Source of the DNA: Spatholobus suberectus
Taxonomy: Eukaryota > Streptophyta > Magnoliopsida > Fabales > Fabaceae
Assembly: GCA_004329165.1 (NCBI GenBank)
Contig: CM014737.1
Span: 3,078,830 to 3,142,829 of the forward strand
Length of the DNA stretch: 64,000 bases
Direction of reading: 5' to 3'
The notes below the pieces were generated by a model. The model had not been told where the DNA came from, made no database searches, and saw only the letters and a list, made by a program, of their open reading frames with translations. Made by a program: the position numbers and the translations under genes. This document shows, piece after piece, positions 21,480 to 32,560 of this stretch (positions are counted from its first letter, which is position 1; each line of letters starts with the position of its first letter).

Positions 21480-24400
21480 TCAAGTATGAATGTTTTCCCA
21501 TATTCTTTCATGATGATCATCACGTGTGGCATGTACATCATCCACTTCATTTTCATCAATAAAAGTTAGCATTCGTGTTGAGAAAGAAGGAATCTCAATA
21601 AAATCGGCATTTGAGTCTTCTTTTTCATGACTAGCATGCACACTTCTTTCTTGGAGAACCACTGACCATCTCTTGTTAGAAGGATCACTAACATAAAAAA
21701 CTTGTTTTGCTTGGTATGCCATAATAAAAGGCTCCTCCTTATAACCTACCTTGTTAAGATCAACTAATGTGAACCCTAACTCATCGGTTTGCACCTCGGT
21801 GTTACCAGTCAACCCACTTACATTTAAAAACAGGTACTCTAAATTTTGTGTAGTCAACTTCCCATATGTCTTCGATAACTCCAAAGTAACACATGGATGC
21901 CATAACAGGGTTTTTATCTTTTGAACTAGAGAAGTGCATGGACTCAGCTACAACCATTACCCCACTATTTTGCATAGTACTATTCTCATCCAACAACTTT
22001 GTATAGAAGGAGAAGTTGTTGATATCGTATCCAGTCCAACATATGACATCAAAGTTAGGTCCATGTGCTAGCCATTTTAATGCCTCAGAAGCATTATCAT
22101 CATTCAAAACTTGTTCTTTAAACTAGTTTAAGAATGTTTTGTTATGCTCAGTCAACTGCCATTTCTCCAGCATTCTAGGATTATTTTTCTTAACAATGTT
22201 TTTGTGAGCAGAAAAATAAGGTTCAACTTCATCAGTGTTATTCAATATGTAGAAATGTGCTTGCAAAACTTCCTCCTGACTCATTTGTTTAACATTTACA
22301 CCTTGAGTACCCTTACCAGAAAATCTTCCCTCATGACGAGATGTTGGAAGCCCTACAGGCTCAGCTTGTGACAAGTATTCTGTACAAAACTAAATGGCTT
22401 CTTCAGCAATGTACCTCTCAATAATAGATGCTTCTAGATGGTATAGATTCTTACTATACCCTTTCAGGATCTTCATATACCGTTCAACAGGATACATCCA
22501 CCTTAAATAAACTGGACCATAAATTCTAATCTCTCTCACTAGATGCACAATTAAGTAAACCATGATGTCAAAAAATGAAGGAGAAAAATACATCTCTAAC
22601 TGGCACAATATAATAGCAGCTTCATTTTCCAACTCATCCAACTTCACAGGGTCAATGACTTTGCTGCATATGGCATTAAAGAGTAGGCACAGTCGCGTAA
22701 TGGCCTCTCTAACTTTTTTAGGCAATGTGTCATAAATAGCCACTAGTAGGAGTTGCTGCATCAAAACATGGCAATCATATGGCTTTAACCCAACTAATTT
22801 GAGATCTTTTAGTGACACAAGGCTCTTGATATTTGAAGAGTATCCTTGTGGCACCTTGATTCCTTATAGACACTTACAGAAACTTGTTTTCTCTTCTCTT
22901 GACAAGGTATGACATGCTGAAGGCAAATATATTCGCTTACCTACTAACTGTGGACCTAATTGGAGGCGTATACCCATCTTAACCAGATCTTGACGAGCAT
23001 TCAAACCATCCTTCGTCTTGCCTTTAATATTCAAAAGAGTGCCAATTACACTATCACACACATTTTTTCCAACATGCATGACATCTACACAATGTCTAAC
23101 ATCTAGATCGCACCAGTATGGAAGATCAAAGAATATCAACCTCTTCTTCCACAAGGTTTTTTCAGTAACTCTCTTTTAGGTCTTTTCAAATTAGACGTTG
23201 ATGTCCTTCACCTGTTCATAAACCTGCTCACTAGTTAAAATAGGTGATGCAATACCATCCTCCTAACATCCATTGAAGGCTTTTTTAAGTCTACGATATG
23301 GGTGATTAAGCTTGAGAAATTTCCGATGCCCAGTGTAAATTGTTTTCTTTCCATGTTTTAGTTGTACGTAACATGTGTCTTCTTCATAGATAGGGCATAA
23401 CACTATATCTACTCAAGTTCCCATATGCTAGAAAGTCATTGATGGTATAAAACAACATTACTCGCAATATGAAATTTTCACGACAATAACCGTCATACAC
23501 ATGAACACCTTCATCCCACAACATTCTCAAATCTTCAATCAAGGGACGTAAGTAGACATCTATGTCATTTCCTGGCTGTCTTGGGCCCGCAATCATCATA
23601 AAAGCATAACATATTTTCACTTCATGCACAACCAAGGAGGCAAATTATAAATAATTATAAGAACAGGCCATGAACTGTGCTTATTGGATAAGTTCCTAGA
23701 AGGATTCATTCCATCCATAGCAAGTCCTAGCCTAAGGTTTCTTGCCTCAGGCCCAAAGACTGGAAACAAACAATCAATTTTCTTCCATTGTGGAGAATCT
23801 GCAGGATGACGAAGCTGTCCATCACAGTTTCTCCCATCTGTATGCCACGTAAGGTTCTTCGCATCATCTACATTGGCAAATAATCACTTAAACCTTGGAA
23901 TTATTGGAAGATACCATAATACCTTAGCAGGGGGACCCTCCTTTGTGTTCTTATCAATATCATCACCCTTCACTTTATACCGTGATACCCCACACCTGGG
24001 ACACTTGTGCAACTCTTCAAACTCTTCTTTGTACAATATGCAGTCATTAAGACATGCATGTATTTTCATGTATTCCAATCCCATTGGACACAACACCTTC
24101 TTTGCCTCATAGTTACATCTCGGTAATGTGTTACCTTTTGGAAGCATTTCATTCAACAACTCAAGCAATTCAATGAAACTTTTATCACTCCACCCATTTC
24201 TTGCCTTGACATTCACTAATCTTAACATCGCTGACAACCGTGTGAATTTAGTGCACCCCGGATATAGAGGCTTATCTGCATCACTGCACAAAGTATCGTA
24301 CACTTGAGCTCGCTAAAAAGACTCTGGTCTAATATCACGGATCATGTCCTTTAGTCGATCGCCCATAGGTACATCAAATTGATCCGTTTGAGACATATTT

Positions 24401-24642
24401 GGCATGTCTAACAATTCACCATGCCGTGTCCATGTTGTATAACTCTTGCAAAAGCCATCACAAAGGAGATGCTCCCGTATTTGCTAAAGTTACGATCGTC
24501 TCTCATTCAGATAATTAACACAAGGACAATAGAAGAACCCACCACTATCAAGAAGATTTCTTTCAGCAAATTGGATAAACTCTTCCACTCCATTCTGATA
24601 CTCATCAATTGTGCGTCTAGAATTAATTCAACTACGATCCAT
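21480..24642 (-). pseudogene. CACTA transposase, TNP2-type (Transposase_21, DUF4218, DUF4216)
   Basis: Read from the minus-strand ATG at 24642-24640: the transposase-associated N-terminus begins MDRS and at once meets TGA where the family has Trp. A Cys-rich segment (CPRCGVSRYK, about 23998) precedes the catalytic domain (24303-23384), with GPRQPGNDIDVYLRPLIEDL well preserved. 23154-22864 continues it (HCVDVMHVGKNV). 22854-22390 is DUF4218, with MYFSPSFFDIMVYL and YMYPVERYMK-like blocks. 22374-21480 is DUF4216, including FKCKWVDW and YVSDPSNKRWSVVL. At least six interruptions make it inactive. The product would catalyse CACTA cut-and-paste. Confidence 0.92.
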
Positions 24643-25554
24643 AACTTCCTTCTGTGAACCACAAACCATATCTTAATGCATGTAAATCTCACTTTTTTAA
24701 TACAAGGTGTGGTCCTATCCCATTCAGAAAGTCATTTTTTTAAACTTGATTAATATGTATTGGTTTAGTCTTATATCTTAAATGTGACAAAATTTCGGTA
24801 GCATTTCGCATTGGTCTCCAAGTACATGAAATGAAAGTGGTGACATCAAGTTCACCACAATCAAGTATGCACCTAGAGACACAACACGAAATGAGTAAAC
24901 TGAAATTTAATCAAATTTACGATGAGATTTAACCATTACATATTAATAAAGTATAAAAAAATGAATCTTTCTAAACTGTCCAATCAGACAATTCAAGATT
25001 CAATACAATAATTACCACTTTAATCATTGTATTGAATCTCAAATGGGAAACTAAAGTTCGCTCATAATGCATAAATTCAATAGAAAAACAACACACAATT
25101 AAGGACACAACATAATGTACATAATTTATACACAAAACCAAATTCAATAACAAAACCAAATGTCAATTCCATGTAAGACAATCCAATCCACAACAAATTA
25201 AATCTAATACTCAAGAGCTCACTAATCTCATACAAAATTCGACAACGGCGACGTCTGTTTTTGGCACTATATATCATATCTCACAAAGGGTATGGTCAAC
25301 AACACAGTGGTAATAAATTCTTTATTTTTTACTCAATTTATCTTATGAATATATGGTAACATTTTAACCACTTTAATTCTCCCTTTTTCGCTTACTTTAT
25401 CTTGAGGATGTGTCTAAGCATATATAAGTTGTCTTATCTTACAGTCATTTGATTCCTAACCTGTGCCTAATCTAGGTAGCCAATTCTTTAATTCTTGTAA
25501 TATGCTAATTATAGAACTTTAGGTTTAAAACAAAATATAGTTACATTAATTATA
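24643..25554. other. CACTA upstream region, no gene seen
   Basis: Minus-strand upstream of the TNP2 gene. It probably contains leader exons or introns. AT-rich; the frames at 24971-25277 (minus) lack any family feature. Confidence 0.5.
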
Positions 25555-25595
25555 CTAGTATTTTAGCCTGTGCATTGCATAGGATAAATGTTTAT
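25555..25595 (-). mobile_element. Helitron 3' end remnant, minus strand
   Basis: On the minus strand the sequence runs through a cctatgcaatgcacagg imperfect hairpin, then taaaatactAG with host T (CTAG at 25558-25555, T at 25554). This is the hairpin-plus-CTRR-T terminus of plant Helitrons. The body would extend to higher coordinates through AT-rich DNA; I could not find its 5' TC end. Confidence 0.5.
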
Positions 25596-26425
25596 TTTAT
25601 ATAATTAAAATTTATAATAAATAAATACTCATAAATATATAAATTATGTTATAATTAAAATTTATAATAAATAAATATTTTAGAACATATAAATTGTATT
25701 TAATATTTATGATAAAGACTTTATATTATGATATAATATTATTTTATTGAAGAATTCCCAATTTGTATATTAAAACATAGAAAAATTCCTAAAAATCCAC
25801 TTAATTGAAGAATGACAACTAAAAATACTTTCATTCAAGATAATTATCCTAATTTGTATATACAGAGGGATATCATATGTATGTTAAGAGTGTATTTTAA
25901 TTTTGAAGATAAAATATATATAATCAAAATTGATTTATGATATTTAGTTATAGTGACAATTAATTAATTCCTAACATATAATTAAATTAATTTTTTACTT
26001 TTATTCTTTTTCATTACTTACTAACTTACCTAAAATAATCAACTTCACTTAATTCTATCTTATGTAATCTAATCCTCAACACTTAAAATTCTTACCACAT
26101 ATTTATATAAGTTAATAATTAACTTAAACAATTTATCTTTTTCTTTAAAGATTTATAAATTCATAAACATGTAAAGAATTAAACTTTTCTTAGATATATT
26201 AATAACCATTTTCAACGATATATAACCTTTATTAATTAATTCCATGTAACAATATAATTAACATAAAAGATTGTTTTCAAATTAATATTAAAAATGAAAC
26301 AACCATATTCACATAATTAATGAACTAAATGAACCAATCTAAACTAATGTAAACCATAATGAACCAAATGAACCAATGTAAACATTATGAACCAAATGAA
26401 ATTAAAATGACTAACCCAGTGCACA
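25596..26425. other. AT-rich DNA inside the CACTA element
   Basis: Probably the body of the Helitron remnant, followed by a short-period aaccaaatgaaccaa repeat (26320-26405). No ORF of note. Confidence 0.5.
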
Positions 26426-26499
26426 GACCTCCAAACTCAGCAATGGAGCACGTTCAACAGTAGTGGACCTCCACCAACAACAATGGAGCGAGCTAGCTC

Positions 26500-26680
26500 C
26501 AACCAAAGCAAGCTTGGCACCAAGCTCCTACTGCCAACGACGGCGACGGCGATGGGGTTTCTAACGACGGCAATGGCGATGGAGTCTCTAACGACGGCAA
26601 CGGCAACGGCGATGGCAATAGCGACGCGCTCTTTAACGATGGCAACGACGACGTGCTCTCCAACTCCCTCTAAAATGCAA
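26500..26680. repeat. GC-rich GGCGAYGGY-type degenerate microsatellite
   Basis: A run of gacggcaacggcgatgg-like hexamers and trimers in otherwise AT-rich DNA. It is open in several frames (26437-26760 minus and 26483-26731 plus), so the frames are not evidence of a gene. Its position 400-580 bp from the right terminus would suit a GC-rich CACTA promoter or leader. Confidence 0.7.
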
Positions 26681-26871
26681 CGGCGAAATGAAGGGCGGAT
26701 GGGGAGGAGAAAGCTTGCATGGAGGAAATAAGGGGCAGATGGGGAAGAAGAAAGCTTCAATGGAACAAATGAGGGGCGGATGGAGGAGAAGAAAGCTGGA
26801 AGGGAGGAAATGGGGAAGAAGAAGGCTGTTGGAAATGAGAGGGAGAGGCGTGCGAAATAAAAAAGAGGGAC

Positions 26872-27050
26872 TTTTCAAACCAGTTCTGCTAGAACCGGTT
26901 TAAAAAGTGGGCGGGCATATTATTTTAATTTTAAAATTGACTTTTTAAATTGGTTATATTTGAATCGATTTAAAAAAGTTTGTTATAATTTCAAAAATGC
27001 CACTGCGTTTCTTTTTTAAACCGGTTTGATATTAACCGATTTAAATTCCT
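26872..27050. repeat. CACTA subterminal repeat array, right end
   Basis: Copies of AAACCGGTT/TTTAAATYGGTT in both orientations (for example at 26897, 26945, 26970, 27017 and 27035) mirror the left-end array at 17880-18205. Confidence 0.8.
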
Positions 27051-27078
27051 GCTTTAAAATCTATTTTGTGTAGTAGTG

Positions 27079-27419
27079 GATGATAATGTCTCTTAGTACT
27101 TTTTTGGTGAGACTCTCTATTAAAGATCTTAGCAAGTTGTTTTCTTAGATTATTTTTTTTTTTGTAAAGTGACAAATTTCTTGCATTGTGGAATATGATG
27201 CTTCTTAGTATGTTTTTTTTTGTGAGGCTTATTATCATATGAAAATTGTAAAGTAACTTGTTTTAAGATGGATATATAAATCTCACTTATCAACTTGATC
27301 AATTTAGTAATTTTTTGTTAGGTTGATCATATTATATATATACATATGTCGTGTCTCCGTGTCCTATGTTTTAGACTTTAGCTGTGTCTAGTGTCCGTGT
27401 CGGAGTTCGTGCTTCATAG
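27079..27419 (+). other. hAT 3' region beyond the CACTA insert
   Basis: Continuation of the hAT 3' untranslated and subterminal region. The left side (about 17840) and right side (27131) of the CACTA both carry agcaagttgttttYtt, hinting at an internal short duplication. GTGTC motifs at 27350-27405 mirror those at the hAT 5' end. Confidence 0.6.
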
Positions 27420-27427
27420 TGTGTTAC

Positions 27428-28085
27428 ACATAATTGAATATGTGTAACTATGTCATTTGATTTTTTTTAAAAGAATTATGTAAATAATTAGAATAAAATA
27501 AACACATATACACACATATATAATGTAAAAATAAAAATAATATGGTGCCACAATCAAATAATGCAAGCCTAAATCGATTATATATAAAATGCCATATAAA
27601 CAAATACATGAATACTATATTCGATTATATGACATTTAAATAAATAAAAAACACAGTTAGAAATATAAAGTGAACAAGAGTATAGAAGTCTTTTTATTTT
27701 TTTATTCAAAAGACATAAAAATCAAAAAATATATTTCTATTCTATTCCTTTTCAATCAAATAATTTTTATTTTTACTCTATTTTTTATTTATTTTTCTTT
27801 TCTTTATTTCTTTCCTACTTACTTCCTCTTTTTTAATTTTTTTTCCTTTTTATCAAACACAGTGTTAGTCAAAAGAGAGTGTCCCACACCATGCTATAAA
27901 CAGATTATTTTATCTTCTCCAATTTCTTGTGCTCTAACGGAAAAATATCCGTGCACACTCTCCAGATAAATTACTGCTATATATACATATATCTGTCTCT
28001 CTAATTTCTCTTTACATTTCCATTTTCTGCCTTCCTCTTTCTCTGTTCTCTTTGTGCTTCTACTTTTGCTCTTTTTTGCCTTTGT
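27428..28085. other. Right flank of the hAT and upstream region of copy A
   Basis: AT-rich, then T/C-rich from 27840. A TATATATACATATATC block at about 27977-27992 followed by a CT-rich leader looks like a plant core promoter about 115 bp before the gene start. It does not resemble the upstream region of copy B. Confidence 0.45.
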
Positions 28086-28098
28086 TCCCACCAATACA

Positions 28099-28333
28099 AC
28101 GAAGCATATAGCTTATACTATTTTAATGGGGTTGTAGTTAACTTCAATTGAAATTAAGTATGGAGGCTCAAACACGAATGTGGATTCTCATCCCCGAGTT
28201 TTTATGGTGGTATATCATCAACGTGCTTCTTTTACTTGTGGCCTCTTTCTGCTTCAACTACGAGGATATTATTGAGCTCATCCGTGGAACAGGTGAGATG
28301 CCAAATTTCGAAGCACAAGAAGCTCAGATGTAA
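28099..28333 (+). pseudogene. Small membrane-protein gene, copy A
   Basis: The start codon is ACG (28099-28101) instead of ATG, and a TAG follows 12 codons later. Between about 28174 and 28178, roughly 120 bp present in copy B are missing. The downstream part stays open as a 61-codon frame from 28148, with a Trp/Leu-rich transmembrane stretch (ILIPEFLWWYIINVLLLLV) followed by a CFNYEDIIELIR segment. Not expected to be functional unless the internal ATG is used. Confidence 0.65.
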
Positions 28334-28705
28334 GACTAAGATATGTAACCTACAAACGTGGATGCTATGCAGCAGATCGATTTTAATTTATGTTTCTGCA
28401 GAAATCCCCTTATTTTGTTTTTGATATGTTGGTCTGTGTATATATATTAGAAGAATGTTATGGTTCATTTACATCGAGAATAAATGTAGAATAGCCTCTG
28501 TTTTACATTTATTTATTACAAAGTTAGATTGCTGTCTTGCCTAAAGTAGAAAGCCACTCCTTTGTTGCCTTACTCGCCTTTTGTTGCCTTTGTTCACTAA
28601 ATAATAAATATACTATATTATTAACATCACCATTAATGAAAAGATTGGGCATTTGTTAACATCATGATTAATTAAAAAATTACAATGACATTTTACAGAG
28701 CCTTC
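28334..28705. other. Spacer within copy A, no gene seen
   Basis: Aligns with 32161-32525 of copy B. AT-rich and without an ORF. It may be the 3' untranslated region plus an intron-like stretch before the NB-ARC fragment. Confidence 0.5.
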
Positions 28706-29157
28706 CGCCCATAAATTTTACATTAACTCAGTATTGGATATTGGGTATGATAACCCTGTTCATATTGTGGTTATTCATGGATCTGGCGATATAGGTGAAA
28801 CAGCACTTGTATAAGTTCTATACAGAACTGGTTTTAATCAATTTGAGGGTGCAAATTTTCTAGCTAATGTTTGTTAAAATTCAATTCAGAGAGGCCTAGT
28901 TTTACCCCTAGAGATGCTCTAAGTTGATAGTATTGGGGAAGAACATATTGCATAGGGGCACAGGGCAATATTTACAAATGAATCCCCAAAGTGGAAAAAT
29001 AGACTTCTCCAAAACAGGATTCTTTTGGTTTGTGATATTGTTGTTGAAATTTCAGCAGTTATTACTGATAGTAGAAGCGTACGATTGGTTTGCATCTGCT
29101 ATTTGGATCATTATAAGAGGAAGGAATAAACCAACCTGCAACATGGGATGCTAAAAT
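28706..29157 (+). pseudogene. TIR-NBS-type resistance gene fragment (NB-ARC), copy A
   Basis: Reading from about 28730 gives DIGYDNPVHIVVIHGSGDIGET, the P-loop of TIR-class NB-ARC proteins with its Lys changed to Glu. An FEGANFLANV block follows, equivalent to the segment after the P-loop. From 28924 an open stretch includes SKTGFFWFVILLL (kinase-2 position) and AIWIIIRGRN (RNBS-B position). Stops interrupt it and no TIR or LRR part is present. Intact relatives are intracellular immune receptors; this is a relic. Confidence 0.75.
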
Positions 29158-29990
29158 CAATAGAACTGATCGGAGTAGATGCTGCATAAAACTTGTATGT
29201 AGCAGTTTTCTGCCACTGCTGAATTTCATTTAGTTGAGCTTCACCTCTGGATCACCACTGCTCTTGCTGTCGAAATGTCTGCCCTAAAAATCGCACAACA
29301 TAACACTCCTTGAGGTTTGTCCTTGAAAGTCCTTTAGTCTTAAGTGATTCAAGGCTTGGTCATTGTATATGTGAACAGCTTTTATAGACGCTATGAGCTA
29401 GACGAACTTTACCAGCTTTTTCTAATTCTTGGATTGCATGAAACTGAACTTTTATGTGCTTCGTCCTTTCAAAGATACCCAAAGTTAGTTACATAAATAG
29501 TTAGTTAAGTTTGTTGGTTGAAGAATTAAGGCATGTTGCCTATAAATAGCAAGGGAGATTAATTAAGAGAGAAATATCTTGTTATTCATGAGAGAAAGTT
29601 ATTCATGAGAGAAATGGAGTCTTTGGGCATCGGAACGTGCAAACCCTTGAAGTTGTGCAAATTAGGCACTGTATTGAAGGGAGAAGTCCCTTATTTTTCT
29701 AATATGATACCAGGTTCCTATCATCCTTCCATGTTGGACAGGAGTTTTAATGACAATGATGGTTGATTTATGATTATCCCACATTAAAATAGCTTTATTT
29801 CAATTTGTCCAAATTTAGTTCTATTTTTCTTGTCTAAATAGCTTGATTTGCTGCTGAGACATCTTCTTCTGCAGAGAATTGAGTTGAGAGCCACTGCTTG
29901 TTTTTATTTATCATATTAACTACCAACACTTTGTTACTACATGGATCAAATATGATGCATCATGCCTGACTTTGGCATGAGAAACGTACA
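29158..29990. repeat. Copy A spacer with LTR-like features
   Basis: Aligns with 33013-33840. A cctataaatagc TATA-like motif (about 29540), an agagag leader and an aatatgataccagg block (about 29700-29713) look like an LTR with an adjacent primer-binding-like site. I could not define both LTR ends. No ORF. Confidence 0.4.
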
Positions 29991-30425
29991 GGGTTTTATT
30001 TTTCAAGCATTTATCTCGCATAAGTTTGACTAATTCTTATTCCAGGTACTAAAAGAATGTCAGTGATTAGTTTTTCACCTGTGGAAGGGTCAACTATGAT
30101 CCCTTTCCTTTGACATCAAGTATTACCTATGGTCACTTTGGAGATGTAGGTCTTGTCCATTCTCACAAAGTTGTTTGCATGAGAAGCGATTTTATTTTTC
30201 CAGCCTTTGTTTATCAGCCATGTACCATGTTGCTCTCTGCAGCATAACAGCTGGTAACAAAGAGTACCTCTTCATCATGCTCTCTTGATATTTTGTAACT
30301 TGAACATGCTTTCCTTGTTGGTTTTCTTTTTTTTTTTTTTTGCAGACCTTCTCCTTGTCCTAGGGGATTGCAGGCTCTGTACTTCTCTCCATCTCTATAC
30401 CAGCTGAATTTTTAGAATGACATCT
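29991..30425 (-). pseudogene. Ty1-copia gag / protease fragment, copy A
   Basis: Minus-strand reading parallels copy B at 33843-34265: zinc-knuckle-like segment, Gln-rich linker, protease start, then pre-integrase residues. A run of T at about 30327-30342 and several indels destroy the frame. No RT, integrase or paired LTR is recognised, so it is a truncated remnant that was copied with the segment. Confidence 0.65.
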
Positions 30426-31185
30426 CTTCTTGCAGTAAGGATAAGGGGGTCACTTGCCATTTCTTCAAATGTTGTTATGCTTTTCACTATCTTTTTCTTC
30501 TTTACTTCTGTTTTCTCCAAGTTTCTCCCTTCCTGCTTTGCTGCTAGATTGCTTCTGTGGCAGCTTTAAATAAAAAGATCCTTCAACGACTATTCAATAC
30601 TTATTGGCTATTGCCGTTCTATGCTCCTAAGCTTGTAGGATTACCTCTGTCAAAGTCAACTGAGAGAAGTCCTCTGCCAGAAAGGATTATTATGTTTCAA
30701 ATTTTAAACCATCACTTGTTTTAAACTAACGACTACTTTTGCAGTTAAGAAAATATAATCCCAAACATTTTACATTCTTTGGGAAGATACATAGCCTAGA
30801 GCAAGACATGGGTTGGGATGTTGTTTCTTCACTCCAGGTTGGCCTCTAATGAAGATATTCTTGAAGTGCCGATTCAAGATATATAAGGACCATATTTTTT
30901 TTCTTAATTTTGATGTTGTTTTTGGCAACATAGCATTTGTGTCTTATTTTCAATGTGCAGTTAAGCTACTTGTTTATGCTTATTTTGATGGGAACTAATC
31001 ATATTTAAGGAATAATGATTGATTTACCTGATCAAGAAGCACTGCATAATTTTAAACTGTCCTGAAAAGTTTGTTAAATACTTTACAAATGCTTGATTGC
31101 GAGGAATATGCATACATATCCTTCTTCATCTTTCAGATTTAGTGAGGAAGAAGTGGAGGTCTTTTCAGTGTGTATGCACATCTTA
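30426..31185. other. Copy A tail with exon-like block
   Basis: Aligns with 34266-35065. Around 31019-31150 the sequence is a damaged version of the open stretch at 34864-35088. Otherwise T-rich, with intron-like character. Confidence 0.5.
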
Positions 31186-31194
31186 TCCCTTGAT

Positions 31195-31285
31195 ACTGGC
31201 TTTTCCATGGTTGTTTCAGAGGTGCTTTTCCATGGTTAATTTTGGCCATGGTCCATGGTTGTTTCAGAGGTGCTTTTCCATGGAG
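31195..31285 (+). repeat. Tandem duplication containing ttccatggttgtttcagagg
   Basis: ttttccatggttgtttcagaggtgc-type sequence occurs twice about 54 bp apart, with extra partial ttttccatgg copies. It lies between copies A and B and creates the frames seen at 31097-31505. Confidence 0.75.
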
Positions 31286-31787
31286 ATTAAGGTCAGAGGT
31301 CGTAGTTGTGGAAGTGGGTGTGCGCCCTTACTCTTCTAAGATGCTCACAACATCCAACTCTGTGGGACCCCTAAGTGATACCCGCATACACGTGGCCCCC
31401 ACACAAATTTTTTCCTCAACAGTAAACTCTCTTCTTCCATGTTTCTTGGTAGGTGGCACTTCTCAGAGCATACTAAAACTAACCCCACACTTCATTATAA
31501 TATAAAACCATATACCCAATTGGTTATTGGTGTCTGGTGTCCCGTTCAACCTTCAAGACAAACAAATCCATTTTTTCTTTTTTCTTTTCCCACTATTTTT
31601 TTAATACAATTAATTCCCGCTGTGTATCCTTTAGTCCTTTCTGCCCCACAGCACATATATATAGTCTCCCTTTACATACTCATTCCAGTATACACACCAC
31701 CTCATCATCTTTCCTATCCTTCCTTGTAGTGTACCCATTTTGAATGCATTCTCTCTCTTTTCTTTGGGTCCTATTCTCATCAACACA
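31286..31787 (+). promoter_or_regulatory. Candidate promoter of small membrane-protein copy B
   Basis: A CACGTG G-box core lies at 31389-31394, a TATATATA box at 31655-31662 and a pyrimidine-rich leader ahead of the ATG at 31788. This upstream DNA is not shared with copy A, so the two copies acquired different promoters or copy A lost this one. An upstream ATG at 31740 is in frame and would add 16 residues. Confidence 0.45.
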
Positions 31788-32160
31788 ATGAAGCATAAAG
31801 CTTATACTATTTTGATGGCCTTGCAGTTAACTTCAATTGGAATTAAGTATGGAGGCTCAAACAACAATCCTTTCCAGAATTCAAGTCCAAGCAGGATGCT
31901 TCTCCTCACAGCTGCATGTTGTTGTGTGCTTGCATCCACAGCTGAAATGAGCTTTGCCAACCACTATTTTCATATTCCATGTGTCTGGGATTGTTGGATG
32001 TCAAGCACTAATGTGGATTCTCATCCCTGAGTTTTTATGGTGGTATATCATCAACGTGCTTCTTTTACTTGTGGCCTCTTTCTGCTTCAACTACAAGGAT
32101 ATTATTGAGCTCATCCGTGGAACAGGTGAGATGCCAAATTTTGAAGCACAAGAAGCTTAG
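31788..32160 (+). pseudogene. Small membrane-protein gene, copy B
   Basis: The ATG at 31788 begins an 80-residue frame (MKHKAYTILMALQLT...) with a hydrophobic N-terminus, a Ser/Asn linker, and a second hydrophobic stretch (MLLLTAACCCVLAST). It ends TGA at 32028-32030. A one-base shift near 31970-31990 would lead into the overlapping frame 31954-32160, which has the Trp-rich membrane segment (EFLWWYIINVLLLLV) and a charged tail. I infer an ancestral protein of about 120 residues with two or three membrane segments. Family not recognised. It could be intact if an intron removes the shift. Confidence 0.6.
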
Positions 32161-32560
32161 ATGTAAGACTAAGATATGTAACCTGCAAATGCGGGTTCTA
32201 TGTAGCATGTTTAATTTGTGTTTCTGCAAAAATTTTCTTATTTTGTTTTGATATGTCGTTCTGTTTTTCTAAATTAGAATAATGTTATACTTCAATAGCT
32301 CATTTACATCAAGATAAATGTAGAACAGCCTGTTTTTCATATTTATTACAAGGTTAGATTGCTGTCTTGCCTAAAATATAAAGTCACTCCTTTTTTCCCT
32401 TCCTCGCCTTTTGCATTTGTTCACTATATAATAAATATACTATGTTTATAAGAGATAACAAAATTGGACATTTGTTAACATCACAATTAGTGAAAAAATT
32501 ACTATGAAGTTCTACAGAGACTTCCACAGATAAATTTTACTTATTGATAAACGTTTAGCT
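32161..32560. other. Spacer within copy B, no gene seen
   Basis: Counterpart of 28334-28705. AT-rich and non-coding. Confidence 0.5.

Larger units (their letters stand above)
17871..27078 (-). mobile_element. CACTA (En/Spm-type) transposon
   Basis: The left end reads CACTACAAAAAAGGC and the right end, complemented, CACTACTACACAAAATAG. Subterminal arrays of AAATCGGTT/AACCGATTT lie inside both ends. Two gene remnants, both on the minus strand, are a TNP2-type transposase (24642-21480) and a TNPA/C48-type gene (21318-18415). At 9208 bp it has the size of an autonomous element. It lies just after the hAT transposase stop codon, so it inserted into the hAT element. Confidence 0.92.
14692..27419 (+). 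mobile_element. hAT transposon with a nested CACTA element
   Basis: Perfect 8-bp direct repeats TGTGTTAC (14684-14691 and 27420-27427) flank ends reading CTACAAAGCATGGAC and, on the other strand, CTATGAAGCACGAAC, an imperfect 15-bp terminal inverted repeat with 12 matches. Subterminal GACAC/GTGTC motifs cluster at both ends. The interior has a hAT transposase in plus orientation (15647-17825). Without the 9.2-kb CACTA insert the element is about 3.5 kb, normal for autonomous plant hATs. Confidence 0.92.
28086..31185 (+). repeat. Segment duplication, copy A
   Basis: About 3.1 kb, aligned by eye almost throughout with 31775-35065: small membrane-protein gene, about 350 bp spacer, NB-ARC fragment, copia fragment, exon-like tail. 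Small indels and an estimated 10-15% divergence. The order and head-to-tail arrangement indicate a tandem duplication. Confidence 0.9.

Noticed and set aside
26437..26760. 107-codon minus ORF and 82-codon plus ORF
   Set aside because: Both strands are open over the same GC-rich hexamer repeat; the Ala/Val and Thr/Met repeats are compositional.
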